Source: Hyphomicrobiales bacterium
GTDB taxonomy: Bacteria; Pseudomonadota; Alphaproteobacteria; Rhizobiales; Rhizobiaceae
Direction: 5' to 3'
Assembly: GCA_900473185.1 (NCBI GenBank)
Contig: UCKU01000012.1
Location: 1-37,456 of the forward strand
Length of the DNA: 37,456 nucleotides
A program made the translations under genes and the position numbers. Under the pieces are notes generated by a model. It did not search any database. It had not been told where the DNA came from and saw only the letters and a program-made list of their open reading frames with translations. Positions 8,935 through 15,993 of this stretch are shown here, piece after piece. The stretch's first letter is position 1. Every line of letters begins with the position of its first letter.

Positions 8935-9792
8935 ATGACGTTCTTTTCACGGGTTCTGATGGCGACATCAGCCGCAGCCATCATCGCGACGGCCGGCATC
9001 GCGCATGCCGAAGACAAGAAGTGGACGACGGTGACGATCGCCACCGAAGGCGCCTTTAAACCCTATAACTTCACCAAGCCGGATGGTTCGCTTGATGGTT
9101 ACGAGATCGAGCTGACCAAATATCTCTGCGACCACATGAAGGTCGAGTGCAAGATCGTCGTCCAGAATTTCGATGGCATGATCCCGGCACTGAACGCCGG
9201 CAAGTTCGACGCCATCATCTCCGGCATGTCGGCAACGGCCAAGCGCGAAGAGGTTATCGCCTTCAGCGATTCCTACGGCTCCACCGGTCAGGCCTTCGCA
9301 ACCTCGAAGACGGGCGATCTCGCAAACCTGCCTGAAAAGGGCCAAGTCTTCTCACTCGCCAGCGATGAAGCGGGCGCTGCTGCCGAGATCGAGAAGATCA
9401 AGCCGGCGCTGCAGGGCAAGACGATCGGCGTCCAGACGGCCTCGACCGCAGCGACTTTCGTCGACAAATATCTGAAGGGTGTCGTCGATGTCAGAGAATA
9501 CAAGACGACGGAAGAGCATGATCTCGATCTCAAGGCCGGTCGTGTCGATATCGTCATGGCGTCCATGGCCTATCTGACGACGGCTTCTGAGAAGCCGGGC
9601 AATGAGGACATGACGACCACCGGCCCGCGCTTCCAGGGCGGCTTTCTCGGCCGCGGTAGCTCCGTTGGTATGCGCAAGAGCGACGCCGAGTTGAAGGCCA
9701 TGTTCAACGACGCAATCGCCGCCGCAAAGGCGGATGGCACGATCAAGACGCTGTCGGAAAAGTGGTTCGGCTTCGACGTCACACCGAAGTGA
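8935..9792 (+). CDS. Polar amino-acid-type periplasmic binding protein
   Basis: 285 aa, SBP family 3, the substrate receptor of the importer. A Sec signal peptide is clear: a short N-terminus, hydrophobic core VLMATSAAAIIATAGIA and a probable cut after AHA. The mature part shows the family pattern: ATEGAFKPYNFTKPDGSLDG, then YEIELTKYLCDHM, FDGMIPALNAGKFDAIISGM, and TIGVQTASTAATFV at the second lobe. The ATG at 8935 has AGGGGAG about 8 bases upstream. It is the last gene of the hydrolase-importer operon, 37 bases after the ATPase gene, and a stem-loop follows. Homologues bind lysine/arginine/ornithine, histidine or opines; the linked M20 hydrolase suggests an amide-linked or conjugated amino acid here. 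Confidence 0.93.
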   Translation: MTFFSRVLMATSAAAIIATAGIAHAEDKKWTTVTIATEGAFKPYNFTKPDGSLDGYEIELTKYLCDHMKVECKIVVQNFDGMIPALNAGKFDAIISGMSATAKREEVIAFSDSYGSTGQAFATSKTGDLANLPEKGQVFSLASDEAGAAAEIEKIKPALQGKTIGVQTASTAATFVDKYLKGVVDVREYKTTEEHDLDLKAGRVDIVMASMAYLTTASEKPGNEDMTTTGPRFQGGFLGRGSSVGMRKSDAELKAMFNDAIAAAKADGTIKTLSEKWFGFDVTPK

Positions 9793-9807
9793 GTAAATTT
9801 ACGATTG

Positions 9808-9836
9808 ATGCCCGGCGAGTGAAATTCGCCGGGTAT
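9808..9836 (+). terminator. Stem-loop after the binding-protein gene
   Basis: CCCGGCGA at 9811-9818 pairs perfectly with TCGCCGGG at 9826-9833 around a 7-base loop. Three more pairs (one G-U) extend it to about 11 bp. It lies 15 bases after the stop of the last operon gene. No T-run follows, so it may protect the 3' end or work with Rho rather than be a classic intrinsic terminator. Confidence 0.55.
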
Positions 9837-10061
9837 CGCCATTCAGCCTGTCATCGGCGCCTGCGGGTAGCGCTCCACCGATCTCCTTGATGGCGGAGAC
9901 GTCGGACCAGCCATAGCGCTCAACGTTCCATCGCGGAATATTCAATGGATAGAGCCTTGCAGCGCTCGTAAAGCGGCGCCTATACCGCTATTCGTGTGGC
10001 TGCGAATATTGCGATCGACAAGCCCGATATTGGGACCGAACCCATTGCGAAGGAGTAAGCT

Positions 10062-10439
10062 ATGGCCAATCTTCCCGATATGACGAAACACCGCGGCTTC
10101 CCATCGGGCATGCCGGGGAGTGGCATTCAGTTCACCATCCGGCGGGCCAATCCCAGGGGCGTGACGCCGATCAAGGCCCTGCCCCGCCGCGCCCGACCCG
10201 GCACGGCAGACCACCGGGTCGACGCAGCCTTCCTGCATGCGCTCTGGCATTATTTCGGGGGAGAGCCCTTCGAGCGCGGCAATCTGGATGCGGCTCGACT
10301 CAACCTGCTCTTTGGACGAGAAGTGGTGGCAGTCGACAAGGATTTCGATCCGATGTCCTATGAGGCGATGCTCGTCATCGACGAAAAGGTAGCACGTCAG
10401 AATTTCCCGGAAGCGTTTGAAGACGTCATGGAAGTTTGA
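10062..10439 (+). CDS. Hypothetical protein, 125 aa
   Basis: Not recognised. The start is well supported: AAGGAG at 10050-10055 lies 6 bases before the ATG. The protein has a basic first half with several Pro and Arg residues (RRANPRGVTPIKALPRRARP) and an acidic, more ordered second half (VDAAFLHALWHYFGGEPFE, EAMLVIDEKVARQNFPEAF). There is no signal peptide or membrane span. The upstream 270 bases hold no clear gene. A longer open frame on the opposite strand (9942-10535) has no ribosome site and is taken as a shadow. Confidence 0.55.
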   Translation: MANLPDMTKHRGFPSGMPGSGIQFTIRRANPRGVTPIKALPRRARPGTADHRVDAAFLHALWHYFGGEPFERGNLDAARLNLLFGREVVAVDKDFDPMSYEAMLVIDEKVARQNFPEAFEDVMEV

Positions 10440-10556
10440 TGAGAGAGCTGACGATGGGCACTGAGCGTTGGGTCCATGGCCATCATCATCATCGGAAAAC
10501 CGAGCACATAGCGATTGCCCATGTTGTTGTCTCAAACAGAGCTGCCAATAAATCCT

Positions 10557-11093
10557 TTATGGCGCAAAGCTTCGTGGATTTCCAAGAATGAAATCGTAGA
10601 CTGGTTCAGGCTGTCCCGGCCCAATCGTCCGCAAAGCCGGCGGAACGCTTGCTGATGCTTCTGCTCTGTCAGCAAGCATCGCTGGCGAGATTCCGAGTGC
10701 CTGCGAAAAGGTGTCATGCGGGATTTTCGATAGTTGACGAAAAAGCCCGGCGGCGCGGCCGGCATGACGCAGGGCCGGTGCGCGCTTGCCTTCGCGGATC
10801 TTCACGCCGGCAGCAGAGAGCAGGATCAAGCCCTTAAGCAAGGTGCGCAGCGCACTGCCTCTCGCCGCGACCTGCCAGATCCCTTCCCAGGCCTCATGGG
10901 CTTCCCAGTAATAGCCGTGGTTGAAAAGGTCAGAGCCCCACGCGAATTCATCGGAATCGAGTGTCGGAAGAATCGGCGCAGGCTCGACCCCGTAACTATG
11001 CCCTGCCGGATCCCTTACGGGATGGGGCATTCGGCCGGGCAAATAGGCGTAGCGCGGAAAGCTTCTCTGCGGCAGTAGACGAGGACGTTGCAT
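10557..11093 (-). CDS. DUF309 domain protein
   Basis: 178 aa from the chosen ATG. The central segment FNHGYYWEAHEAWEGIW carries the HE..W pattern that defines DUF309, a small helical family of unknown biochemical role. The following RTLLKGLILLSAAGVKIREG helix and the C-terminal Ala-rich helices also fit. No strong ribosome site is visible before 11093; in-frame ATGs at 11111 and 11114 and a longer start at 11159 are alternatives. It lies downstream of the MYG1-like gene on the same strand and may share its transcript. Confidence 0.75.
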   Translation of the reverse strand: MQRPRLLPQRSFPRYAYLPGRMPHPVRDPAGHSYGVEPAPILPTLDSDEFAWGSDLFNHGYYWEAHEAWEGIWQVAARGSALRTLLKGLILLSAAGVKIREGKRAPALRHAGRAAGLFRQLSKIPHDTFSQALGISPAMLADRAEASASVPPALRTIGPGQPEPVYDFILGNPRSFAP

Positions 11094-11234
11094 AGGCTCA
11101 ACAATCATCATGCCGGTGACCATGATTGCCAGCGAAACTGTGCGCAAGCCGGCCGACAAATCGCTTCGTCAACCGCCATAGGATCGGCTTTCCTTATAGG
11201 CGCCGAACGACGTCGCCGACGCACGCTGATCGTC

Positions 11235-12155
11235 CTACGAAAGGGCCTCGTCTACGGCGATTTGTGCCATCGCAAGTGCTGCTTCGCGGGTTTTTGCCGC
11301 CGCGACGAAGAGGCCTTTGTGGCAGAAGGTTGCTCCTGCGACGCCGCAGACGCGCTCGAGTTCCTGGCCGGTCAATCCCGCCCAGGATGCAGGCAAATCG
11401 GCGCGCAGCTCGAAGCCTTCGTCAGCGCGGCGGATACCGGTCAGGCACCAGTCGTTTTCGCGGGGGTGAACGACGAAAAGCAGATGATCGGCCTTCGCCC
11501 TTACAATCGCCGCACGAAAAGGCATGCCCACCGGCAGTTCGAGGACGCGCGCCTCGCCTGTTTCGTTGATCGCCTTGAGAACGAGGGCTTCGGCGCGCAG
11601 CTTGGCATCCTGCGTCGCGATACCGGCCTCGACGAAGCTTCGCGCGATCGAAAGGGCGGCATGGAACGCCCTGTCGTCGGCCTCTGGATCCTTGGCATCG
11701 AAAACCGGCTTCAGGGTTTCCAGCAAGGCCGGCAGCGTAAGGCCGGCCAGCTCGCCTGCGATGGAAGGATCAAGCGCGCCATTGTCGGTCAGATCGACCG
11801 GCAAGACGAACTTGGCGTCGAACGAAGCATGCACCGATGAAACATGCGCTTCGGGCACTCCCAGAGCTGCAAGATAATCAGCCCCATAGTGTTTCCAGAC
11901 CAGGCCGAAGGAACTGTAGGGCCGTCCGTCCTGACGCACGGGCGCGCCACGCTGATGGTGGTCGAAAATACCTGCGGCGGGATCATACTGACCGCCGACG
12001 TCGTAGATGATGCGATCGGTGGCCGGTGTGGTCCATTCGACATTTCGGCTGCGAATGATCCTGGCCTCAGGGAACAGCCGGGTCAGGATGACGCTCGAAA
12101 GCAGCTCATCGGCGTGGAAGCCGCCGGAATGCGTAACCAGGTATGAAGGGGTCAT
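11235..12155 (-). CDS. MYG1 family (UPF0160) protein, probable metal-dependent nuclease
   Basis: 306 aa, full length for the family. The N-terminal THSGGFHADELL (residues 8-19) and the later YDVGGQYDPAAGIFDHHQRG are the signature metal-ligand segments shared with DHH-type phosphoesterases. The C-terminal half contains the family segments WCLTGIRRADEGFELRADLP and FCHKGLFVAAAKTREAAL. The human member is reported to be a 3'-5' RNA exonuclease; the bacterial role is not established. It is transcribed toward the DUF309 gene, 140 bases apart. Confidence 0.88.
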   Translation of the reverse strand: MTPSYLVTHSGGFHADELLSSVILTRLFPEARIIRSRNVEWTTPATDRIIYDVGGQYDPAAGIFDHHQRGAPVRQDGRPYSSFGLVWKHYGADYLAALGVPEAHVSSVHASFDAKFVLPVDLTDNGALDPSIAGELAGLTLPALLETLKPVFDAKDPEADDRAFHAALSIARSFVEAGIATQDAKLRAEALVLKAINETGEARVLELPVGMPFRAAIVRAKADHLLFVVHPRENDWCLTGIRRADEGFELRADLPASWAGLTGQELERVCGVAGATFCHKGLFVAAAKTREAALAMAQIAVDEALS

Positions 12156-12327
12156 TGTCAGATGCGTCTCTCGGAACGGGGACTTTGTTGCCCGTCCTGA
12201 TAGCCTGCGTCGATCGCCAGCTCAACAGCGGGTGCGGGAAGCGACCGCAGAATTCTTTCGATACGGATAGCTTGGAGGCATGCTGGACGTGATGCAGCCA
12301 CAATGCCACGGTAATACCATAAACATC

Positions 12328-12346
12328 CGAGGATATTGTATCCTCG
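12328..12346. repeat. 19-base inverted repeat
   Basis: CGAGGATA and TATCCTCG are perfect 8-base arms around TTG. If one C (12328) is bulged, CATC at 12324-12327 and GATG at 12346-12349 extend the pairing. The 3-base loop suits a dimeric protein site better than an RNA hairpin, and there is no T-run. It lies about 170 bases upstream of the MYG1-like start and 290 upstream of the DUF4167-like start. Confidence 0.5.
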
Positions 12347-12612
12347 ATGATGCAGGCTCCGTTGCCCGATTGCCGACGCGCGCTTGCGACCTCCCCATCA
12401 GCGATTTGTAGCAGCCGCAGTGGAGTATTGCTTCTGCGCGTGGATCTCACACAGACCAGATCAGAACGACCCCATCTGCTGGCGGAAACGCGCCTCGCCG
12501 ATCGTTAACGTACCTTGCCGCAGTCTCCTAAGACAAGGCGTCAGTTGCAAGCTGCGACGGCGGATCATCGCCGAGCAGAGCGCTCAAGCAATCATTTTCA
12601 GACAATCAGGAG

Positions 12613-12629
12613 CGAACCCTCGCGGTTCG
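12613..12629 (+). promoter_or_regulatory. Hairpin between Shine-Dalgarno and start codon
   Basis: CGAACC (12613-12618) pairs with GGTTCG (12624-12629) around a 5-base loop. An AGGAG sits immediately before it (12608-12612), and the ATG at 12638 follows 8 bases after it. Read as a folded leader, the hairpin would bring a distant ribosome site to normal spacing. No other good ribosome site precedes this start. Confidence 0.35.
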
Positions 12630-12637
12630 GATCTATC

Positions 12638-12838
12638 ATGAATAATCACCATTTCGCCCACCCCAATAGAAGTGCTACACCATCGAGGCAGCGCCTGCTG
12701 GATCGATACAAGCAGTACCTTCAGTTTGCCGAGCTGAAGTCTTTGGCCGGCGACCGGATCGGCGCAGAAAATGACTACCAGCATGCCGAACATTTCTTCC
12801 GCAGCGCTGCCCAACAGAAAGACGCCGACCGACTATGA
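12638..12838 (+). CDS. Short DUF4167-like protein, 66 aa
   Basis: The C-terminal two thirds (LLDRYKQYLQFAELKSLAGD, then RIGAENDYQHAEHFFRSAA) resemble the repeat-like helical motif of DUF4167, in which 'GDR..AEN..QHAEHY.R' is the hallmark. DUF4167 proteins in rhizobia are usually much longer; this is a minimal version with an N-terminal MNNHHFAHPN tail. The stop overlaps the desaturase start by ATGA, so the two are coupled. An in-frame extension upstream to 12515 reads as low-complexity leader and lacks a ribosome site. Function unknown. Confidence 0.7.
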   Translation: MNNHHFAHPNRSATPSRQRLLDRYKQYLQFAELKSLAGDRIGAENDYQHAEHFFRSAAQQKDADRL

Positions 12839-13860
12839 ACGCAACGATGACGGCCGGCCAAGACGCCGGTGCCGAAAAAGCCTGGCTCAAGATTCTCTCG
12901 AACTACCGAAAACCCAATACAGGCCGAAGCCTCTATGAACTGGCCGTGACCCTGATCCCGTTTGTCCTTTTTTGGGCGGCAGCGTGGGTCGCGATCCACT
13001 TCGGCTATTGGCTCGGCATAATCCTCGTCGTCCCGGCAGCCGGATTCCTGTTGCGGCTCTTCATGCTGCAACATGATTGCGGGCACGGTTCGTTCTTCGG
13101 ACGGCGTCAGTGGGATGACTGGACAGGGCGCGTGATCGGCATCCTCACGCTCACACCCTACGACTATTGGCGCCGCGCGCACGCGGAACATCATGCCTCA
13201 GCCGGCAATCTGGATGAGAGGGGCGTCGGCGATATCACCACGCTGACGGTCGAGGAATATCGCGCCCTGACGGGTCGAGGAAAACTCGCCTATCGCCTCT
13301 ATCGGCATCCATTGGTCATGTTCGGTATTGGCCCTGCCTATCTTTTTCTCTTCAAGCAAAGGCTGCCGTTCGGCATGATGCGCTCTGGGGCATTGCCCTG
13401 GATTTCGACGATGGCGACCAACGCCGGCATTGCTGCCCTGGCCATTCTCCTCATCTGGGCCGTCGGGATCGTTCCCTTTCTGCTGATCCATTTGCCAACG
13501 GTTCTGCTTGCCGGATCGGCCGGTGTCTGGCTTTTCTATGTTCAACACCAATTCGAAGACACGCACTGGTCCAAACCTCCGGAATGGACGTTCCCCTATT
13601 CCGCCATGCATGGCGCCTCGCATTATGATCTACCGCGCCCTCTGCGATGGATCACCGCCAATATCGGCATGCACCATGTCCACCATCTGTCGAGCCGAGT
13701 GCCGTTTTACAGGTTGCCGGAAGTGCTGCGCGACTATCCGGAACTGGCGAAGCTCGGGCGCATCAACATTCGTGACAGCCTCAGCTGCGTGAAGCTCATC
13801 CTCTGGGACGAGGCTGCACGACGGCTGATTTCGCTGCGTGAGGCAGAGGCGCGCGCCTAA
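12835..13860 (+). CDS. Membrane fatty acid desaturase
   Basis: 341 aa. It introduces a double bond into acyl chains using a di-iron centre at the cytoplasmic membrane face. Three histidine boxes are present in order: HDCGH at 80-84, HAEHH at 116-120 and HHVHH at 280-284, plus QHQFEDTHW between the second and third. Hydrophobic spans lie at about 36-56, 58-78, 160-175 and 195-235. Bacterial homologues are delta-12/omega-6-like, but regiospecificity cannot be read here. Translation is coupled to the DUF4167-like gene by ATGA. It converges on the LuxR-type gene 29 bases away. Confidence 0.92.
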   Translation: MNATMTAGQDAGAEKAWLKILSNYRKPNTGRSLYELAVTLIPFVLFWAAAWVAIHFGYWLGIILVVPAAGFLLRLFMLQHDCGHGSFFGRRQWDDWTGRVIGILTLTPYDYWRRAHAEHHASAGNLDERGVGDITTLTVEEYRALTGRGKLAYRLYRHPLVMFGIGPAYLFLFKQRLPFGMMRSGALPWISTMATNAGIAALAILLIWAVGIVPFLLIHLPTVLLAGSAGVWLFYVQHQFEDTHWSKPPEWTFPYSAMHGASHYDLPRPLRWITANIGMHHVHHLSSRVPFYRLPEVLRDYPELAKLGRINIRDSLSCVKLILWDEAARRLISLREAEARA

Positions 13861-13888
13861 CAGCAGCCCGGGGCGCGCAGCAATCGGA

Positions 13889-14692
13889 TCAGCTCAGATT
13901 CTTCAAATAGAGCGAGAGCAGCTGCGTCTGCGAGGAGATGCCGAGCTTGCGGTAGACGTTGCGGCGGTGAACCTTCACCGTCCCCGTCGAGATGTTAAGC
14001 TTGAGACCGATCGATTCTGACGAATGGCCCTGCAGCACCAGCTCGACGATGGCCGTTTCACGGCTCGTCAGGTTGAGGTCGTGCCAGACGGTATCGGCGC
14101 GCGGGATGCCCTCGCTTTTGCGGCGGCTCCTGCCTCTTGCGGCAAGCTGCGTATCGAAGCGCGGCGCGAGCCCGGCCCAATACTGTTTCACCATGCTGGC
14201 CACGAGCGGCTCGACCTTCTTCAGCGTGGCGAATTCGGCGGGCGGGAAAGCGCCGGTCTTTTCGCGCCGCATCAGCGACAACACGACCGTGATATCGCCA
14301 TCGACAGGTACGAAGAAGCCGATTTCCTCGGCAAGTCCGGTCTGGACATAATAGGTGCGATAATATTCGCTGGAAAAGAACCGGTCCGGCGCCAGCTCAC
14401 GCATTCGGAAGACGCCTTCGCGCCTCTCGCGAGCAGTGTGATAGAAGGGATCGAGCAGGTAGGGACCGGCCTGATAGAGCGTCACGAAAACGACGTGCTC
14501 TTCGCGATCGAAGGTGCTGTATAGATCGATCGGCCGCTCTTTTCCGCGATAGGCGAAGACGACGACATAGTCGAAGCGCACGAGTGCGGCCGTCATCTGG
14601 CGGAACGTATCGCCGAAGCCCGCATCCGTCATGGCTGACTTGCCAACCGTGGCATTGAAAGCGGCAAACAGCGTCTCCAGGTCGATACTCAC
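13889..14692 (-). CDS. LuxR-type HTH transcriptional regulator
   Basis: 267 aa. The C-terminal 65 residues are a GerE/LuxR helix-turn-helix: NLTSRETAIVELVLQGHSSE, then SIGLKLNISTGTVKVHRRNVYRKLGISSQTQL. The N-terminal 190 residues form a ligand-binding-like region with LLDPFYHTARE, loosely recalling autoinducer domains, but I cannot identify the full acyl-homoserine-lactone pocket. The start is a GTG with AAGGG 3 bases before it. It is divergent from the polyamine-type ABC operon and probably controls it; homoserine-lactone sensing is not implied. Confidence 0.88.
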   Translation of the reverse strand: MSIDLETLFAAFNATVGKSAMTDAGFGDTFRQMTAALVRFDYVVVFAYRGKERPIDLYSTFDREEHVVFVTLYQAGPYLLDPFYHTARERREGVFRMRELAPDRFFSSEYYRTYYVQTGLAEEIGFFVPVDGDITVVLSLMRREKTGAFPPAEFATLKKVEPLVASMVKQYWAGLAPRFDTQLAARGRSRRKSEGIPRADTVWHDLNLTSRETAIVELVLQGHSSESIGLKLNISTGTVKVHRRNVYRKLGISSQTQLLSLYLKNLS

Positions 14693-14734
14693 TAGCCCTT
14701 CCCTTTAGCCGTACCGCGCAATTTCACACAGTCC

Positions 14735-14792
14735 GGATATACACCTTCCACGAAACGTTGTGCGCCTAAATACCTCTCTCGGGGTATATACC
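14735..14792. promoter_or_regulatory. Pair of similar 11-base elements, candidate LuxR-type sites
   Basis: GGATATACACC (14735-14745) and GGGTATATACC (14782-14792) match at 9 of 11 positions, 47 bases apart, in the divergent spacer between the LuxR-type gene and the ABC ATPase. The second also forms an imperfect dyad with ATACC at 14770-14774. Their use by the adjacent regulator is inferred from position. Confidence 0.3.
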
Positions 14793-14882
14793 GCGCAGGA
14801 AGCTCAGGCTTACTCTTTCCTTAACGACGGTGGCAATAAGGCAGCGACAGACTGCCATTCCAACCAACCGCAGGGAACAGAC

Positions 14883-15971
14883 GTGGCATCCGCTTCGACG
14901 AACGATATCGAATTCCGTTCGGTCACAAAAAACTATGGCGCCGTGACCGCCGTAACGGACATCAACCTTACTGTGCCCAAGGGCGCGTTCCTGGCGCTGC
15001 TCGGGCCTTCGGGCTGCGGCAAGACGACCTGCCTGCGCATGATCGGCGGCTTCGAACAGCCGAGCGAAGGCGCGGTGCTGATCGACGGGCGTGAGATGAA
15101 CGGCGTTCCGGCCTATCGCCGACCTGTCAACATGGTCTTCCAGCACTACGCGCTGTTTCCGCATTTCAATGTCGAGCAGAACGTTGCCTACGGGCTGAAG
15201 CAGATGCGCCCGAGGATCGGGTCAGCGGAGATCGACCGCCGTGTCGCCGAGGCGCTTGAGATGGTCCGGCTTGGCGGCTTTGCCAAGCGGCGGATCCATG
15301 AAATGTCAGGCGGCCAGCAGCAGCGTGTGGCGCTCGCTCGCGCCATCGTCAATCGCCCCTCCGTCCTGCTGCTCGACGAGCCGCTGGCAGCCCTCGACAA
15401 GAAGCTGCGCTCGGCGATGCAGATCGAGCTGCAGACCCTGCAGCGCGAACTCGGCATCACCTTCGTCCTCGTCACCCACGACCAGGAAGAGGCGCTTTCG
15501 ATGGCTGATGTCGTCTGCGTCATGAGTGCCGGACGCATCCGTCAGCTCGGCAGCCCGCAGGAAGTCTATGACCGCCCGGCCGATCTTTTCGTCGCCGATT
15601 TCGTCGGCAAGACCAACCGCATCACCGCTGCGATGGAAGCTGATGGTACGACGCTGCGGCTGGCCGACGGTTCGGCGATCGCCTCCGGCAAGCAGCTGGC
15701 GTCAGGCGACGTCATCGCTGCACTCCGTCCCGAGGCGATCCATATGACACGCAGGGTGGCGGCCGGCACGTCGTTCAAGGGTACGGTGACGCACCGCATC
15801 TTCCTCGGCTCGTCGGCGGAATATGCCGTCAGCGTACCGGGGCTTGGCGACTTCCTGATTACAGCCGATCGCCGCAGCATGAACGAGAGCGATCTCGTGG
15901 AGCCGGGCGAGGAGGTTTTCCTCGGCTTCGACCCTGCCGCCATCCATGTCTTTCCAGCATCGAATGCATAA
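14883..15971 (+). CDS. Spermidine/putrescine-type ABC transporter ATPase (PotA-like)
   Basis: 362 aa. It drives import of a polyamine-like or other small cationic substrate. Walker A GPSGCGKT is at residues 41-48; [11 protein letters not shown], signature MSGGQQQR, Walker [13 protein letters not shown] and VTHDQEEA follow, then a C-terminal TOBE region from about residue 270. The frame is open from 14760, but the GTG at 14883 has AGGGA at a good spacing and gives the family length; the extra 41 residues upstream have no similarity I can see. It is first in the operon, followed by the binding protein after 22 bases. Confidence 0.92.
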   Translation: MASASTNDIEFRSVTKNYGAVTAVTDINLTVPKGAFLALLGPSGCGKTTCLRMIGGFEQPSEGAVLIDGREMNGVPAYRRPVNMVFQHYALFPHFNVEQNVAYGLKQMRPRIGSAEIDRRVAEALEMVRLGGFAKRRIHEMSGGQQQRVALARAIVNRPSVLLLDEPLAALDKKLRSAMQIELQTLQRELGITFVLVTHDQEEALSMADVVCVMSAGRIRQLGSPQEVYDRPADLFVADFVGKTNRITAAMEADGTTLRLADGSAIASGKQLASGDVIAALRPEAIHMTRRVAAGTSFKGTVTHRIFLGSSAEYAVSVPGLGDFLITADRRSMNESDLVEPGEEVFLGFDPAAIHVFPASNA

Positions 15972-15993
15972 ACCAAAACAAGGGAACAGCATC

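Larger units (their letters stand above)
12156..12637. other. 482-base spacer with a dyad but no convincing gene
   Basis: This lies between the divergent MYG1-like gene and the DUF4167-like/desaturase pair and must hold both promoters. The clearest structure is the 19-base dyad at 12328-12346 (listed separately). Short frames exist (for example 12280-12411 on the plus strand, 43 codons), but none has good gene-like support. I see no RNA gene. Confidence 0.5.

Noticed and set aside
13889..14692. Quorum-sensing receptor for homoserine lactones
   Set aside because: Only the C-terminal helix-turn-helix is clear; the conserved Trp/Tyr/Asp pocket of autoinducer domains cannot be traced, and there is no synthase gene nearby.
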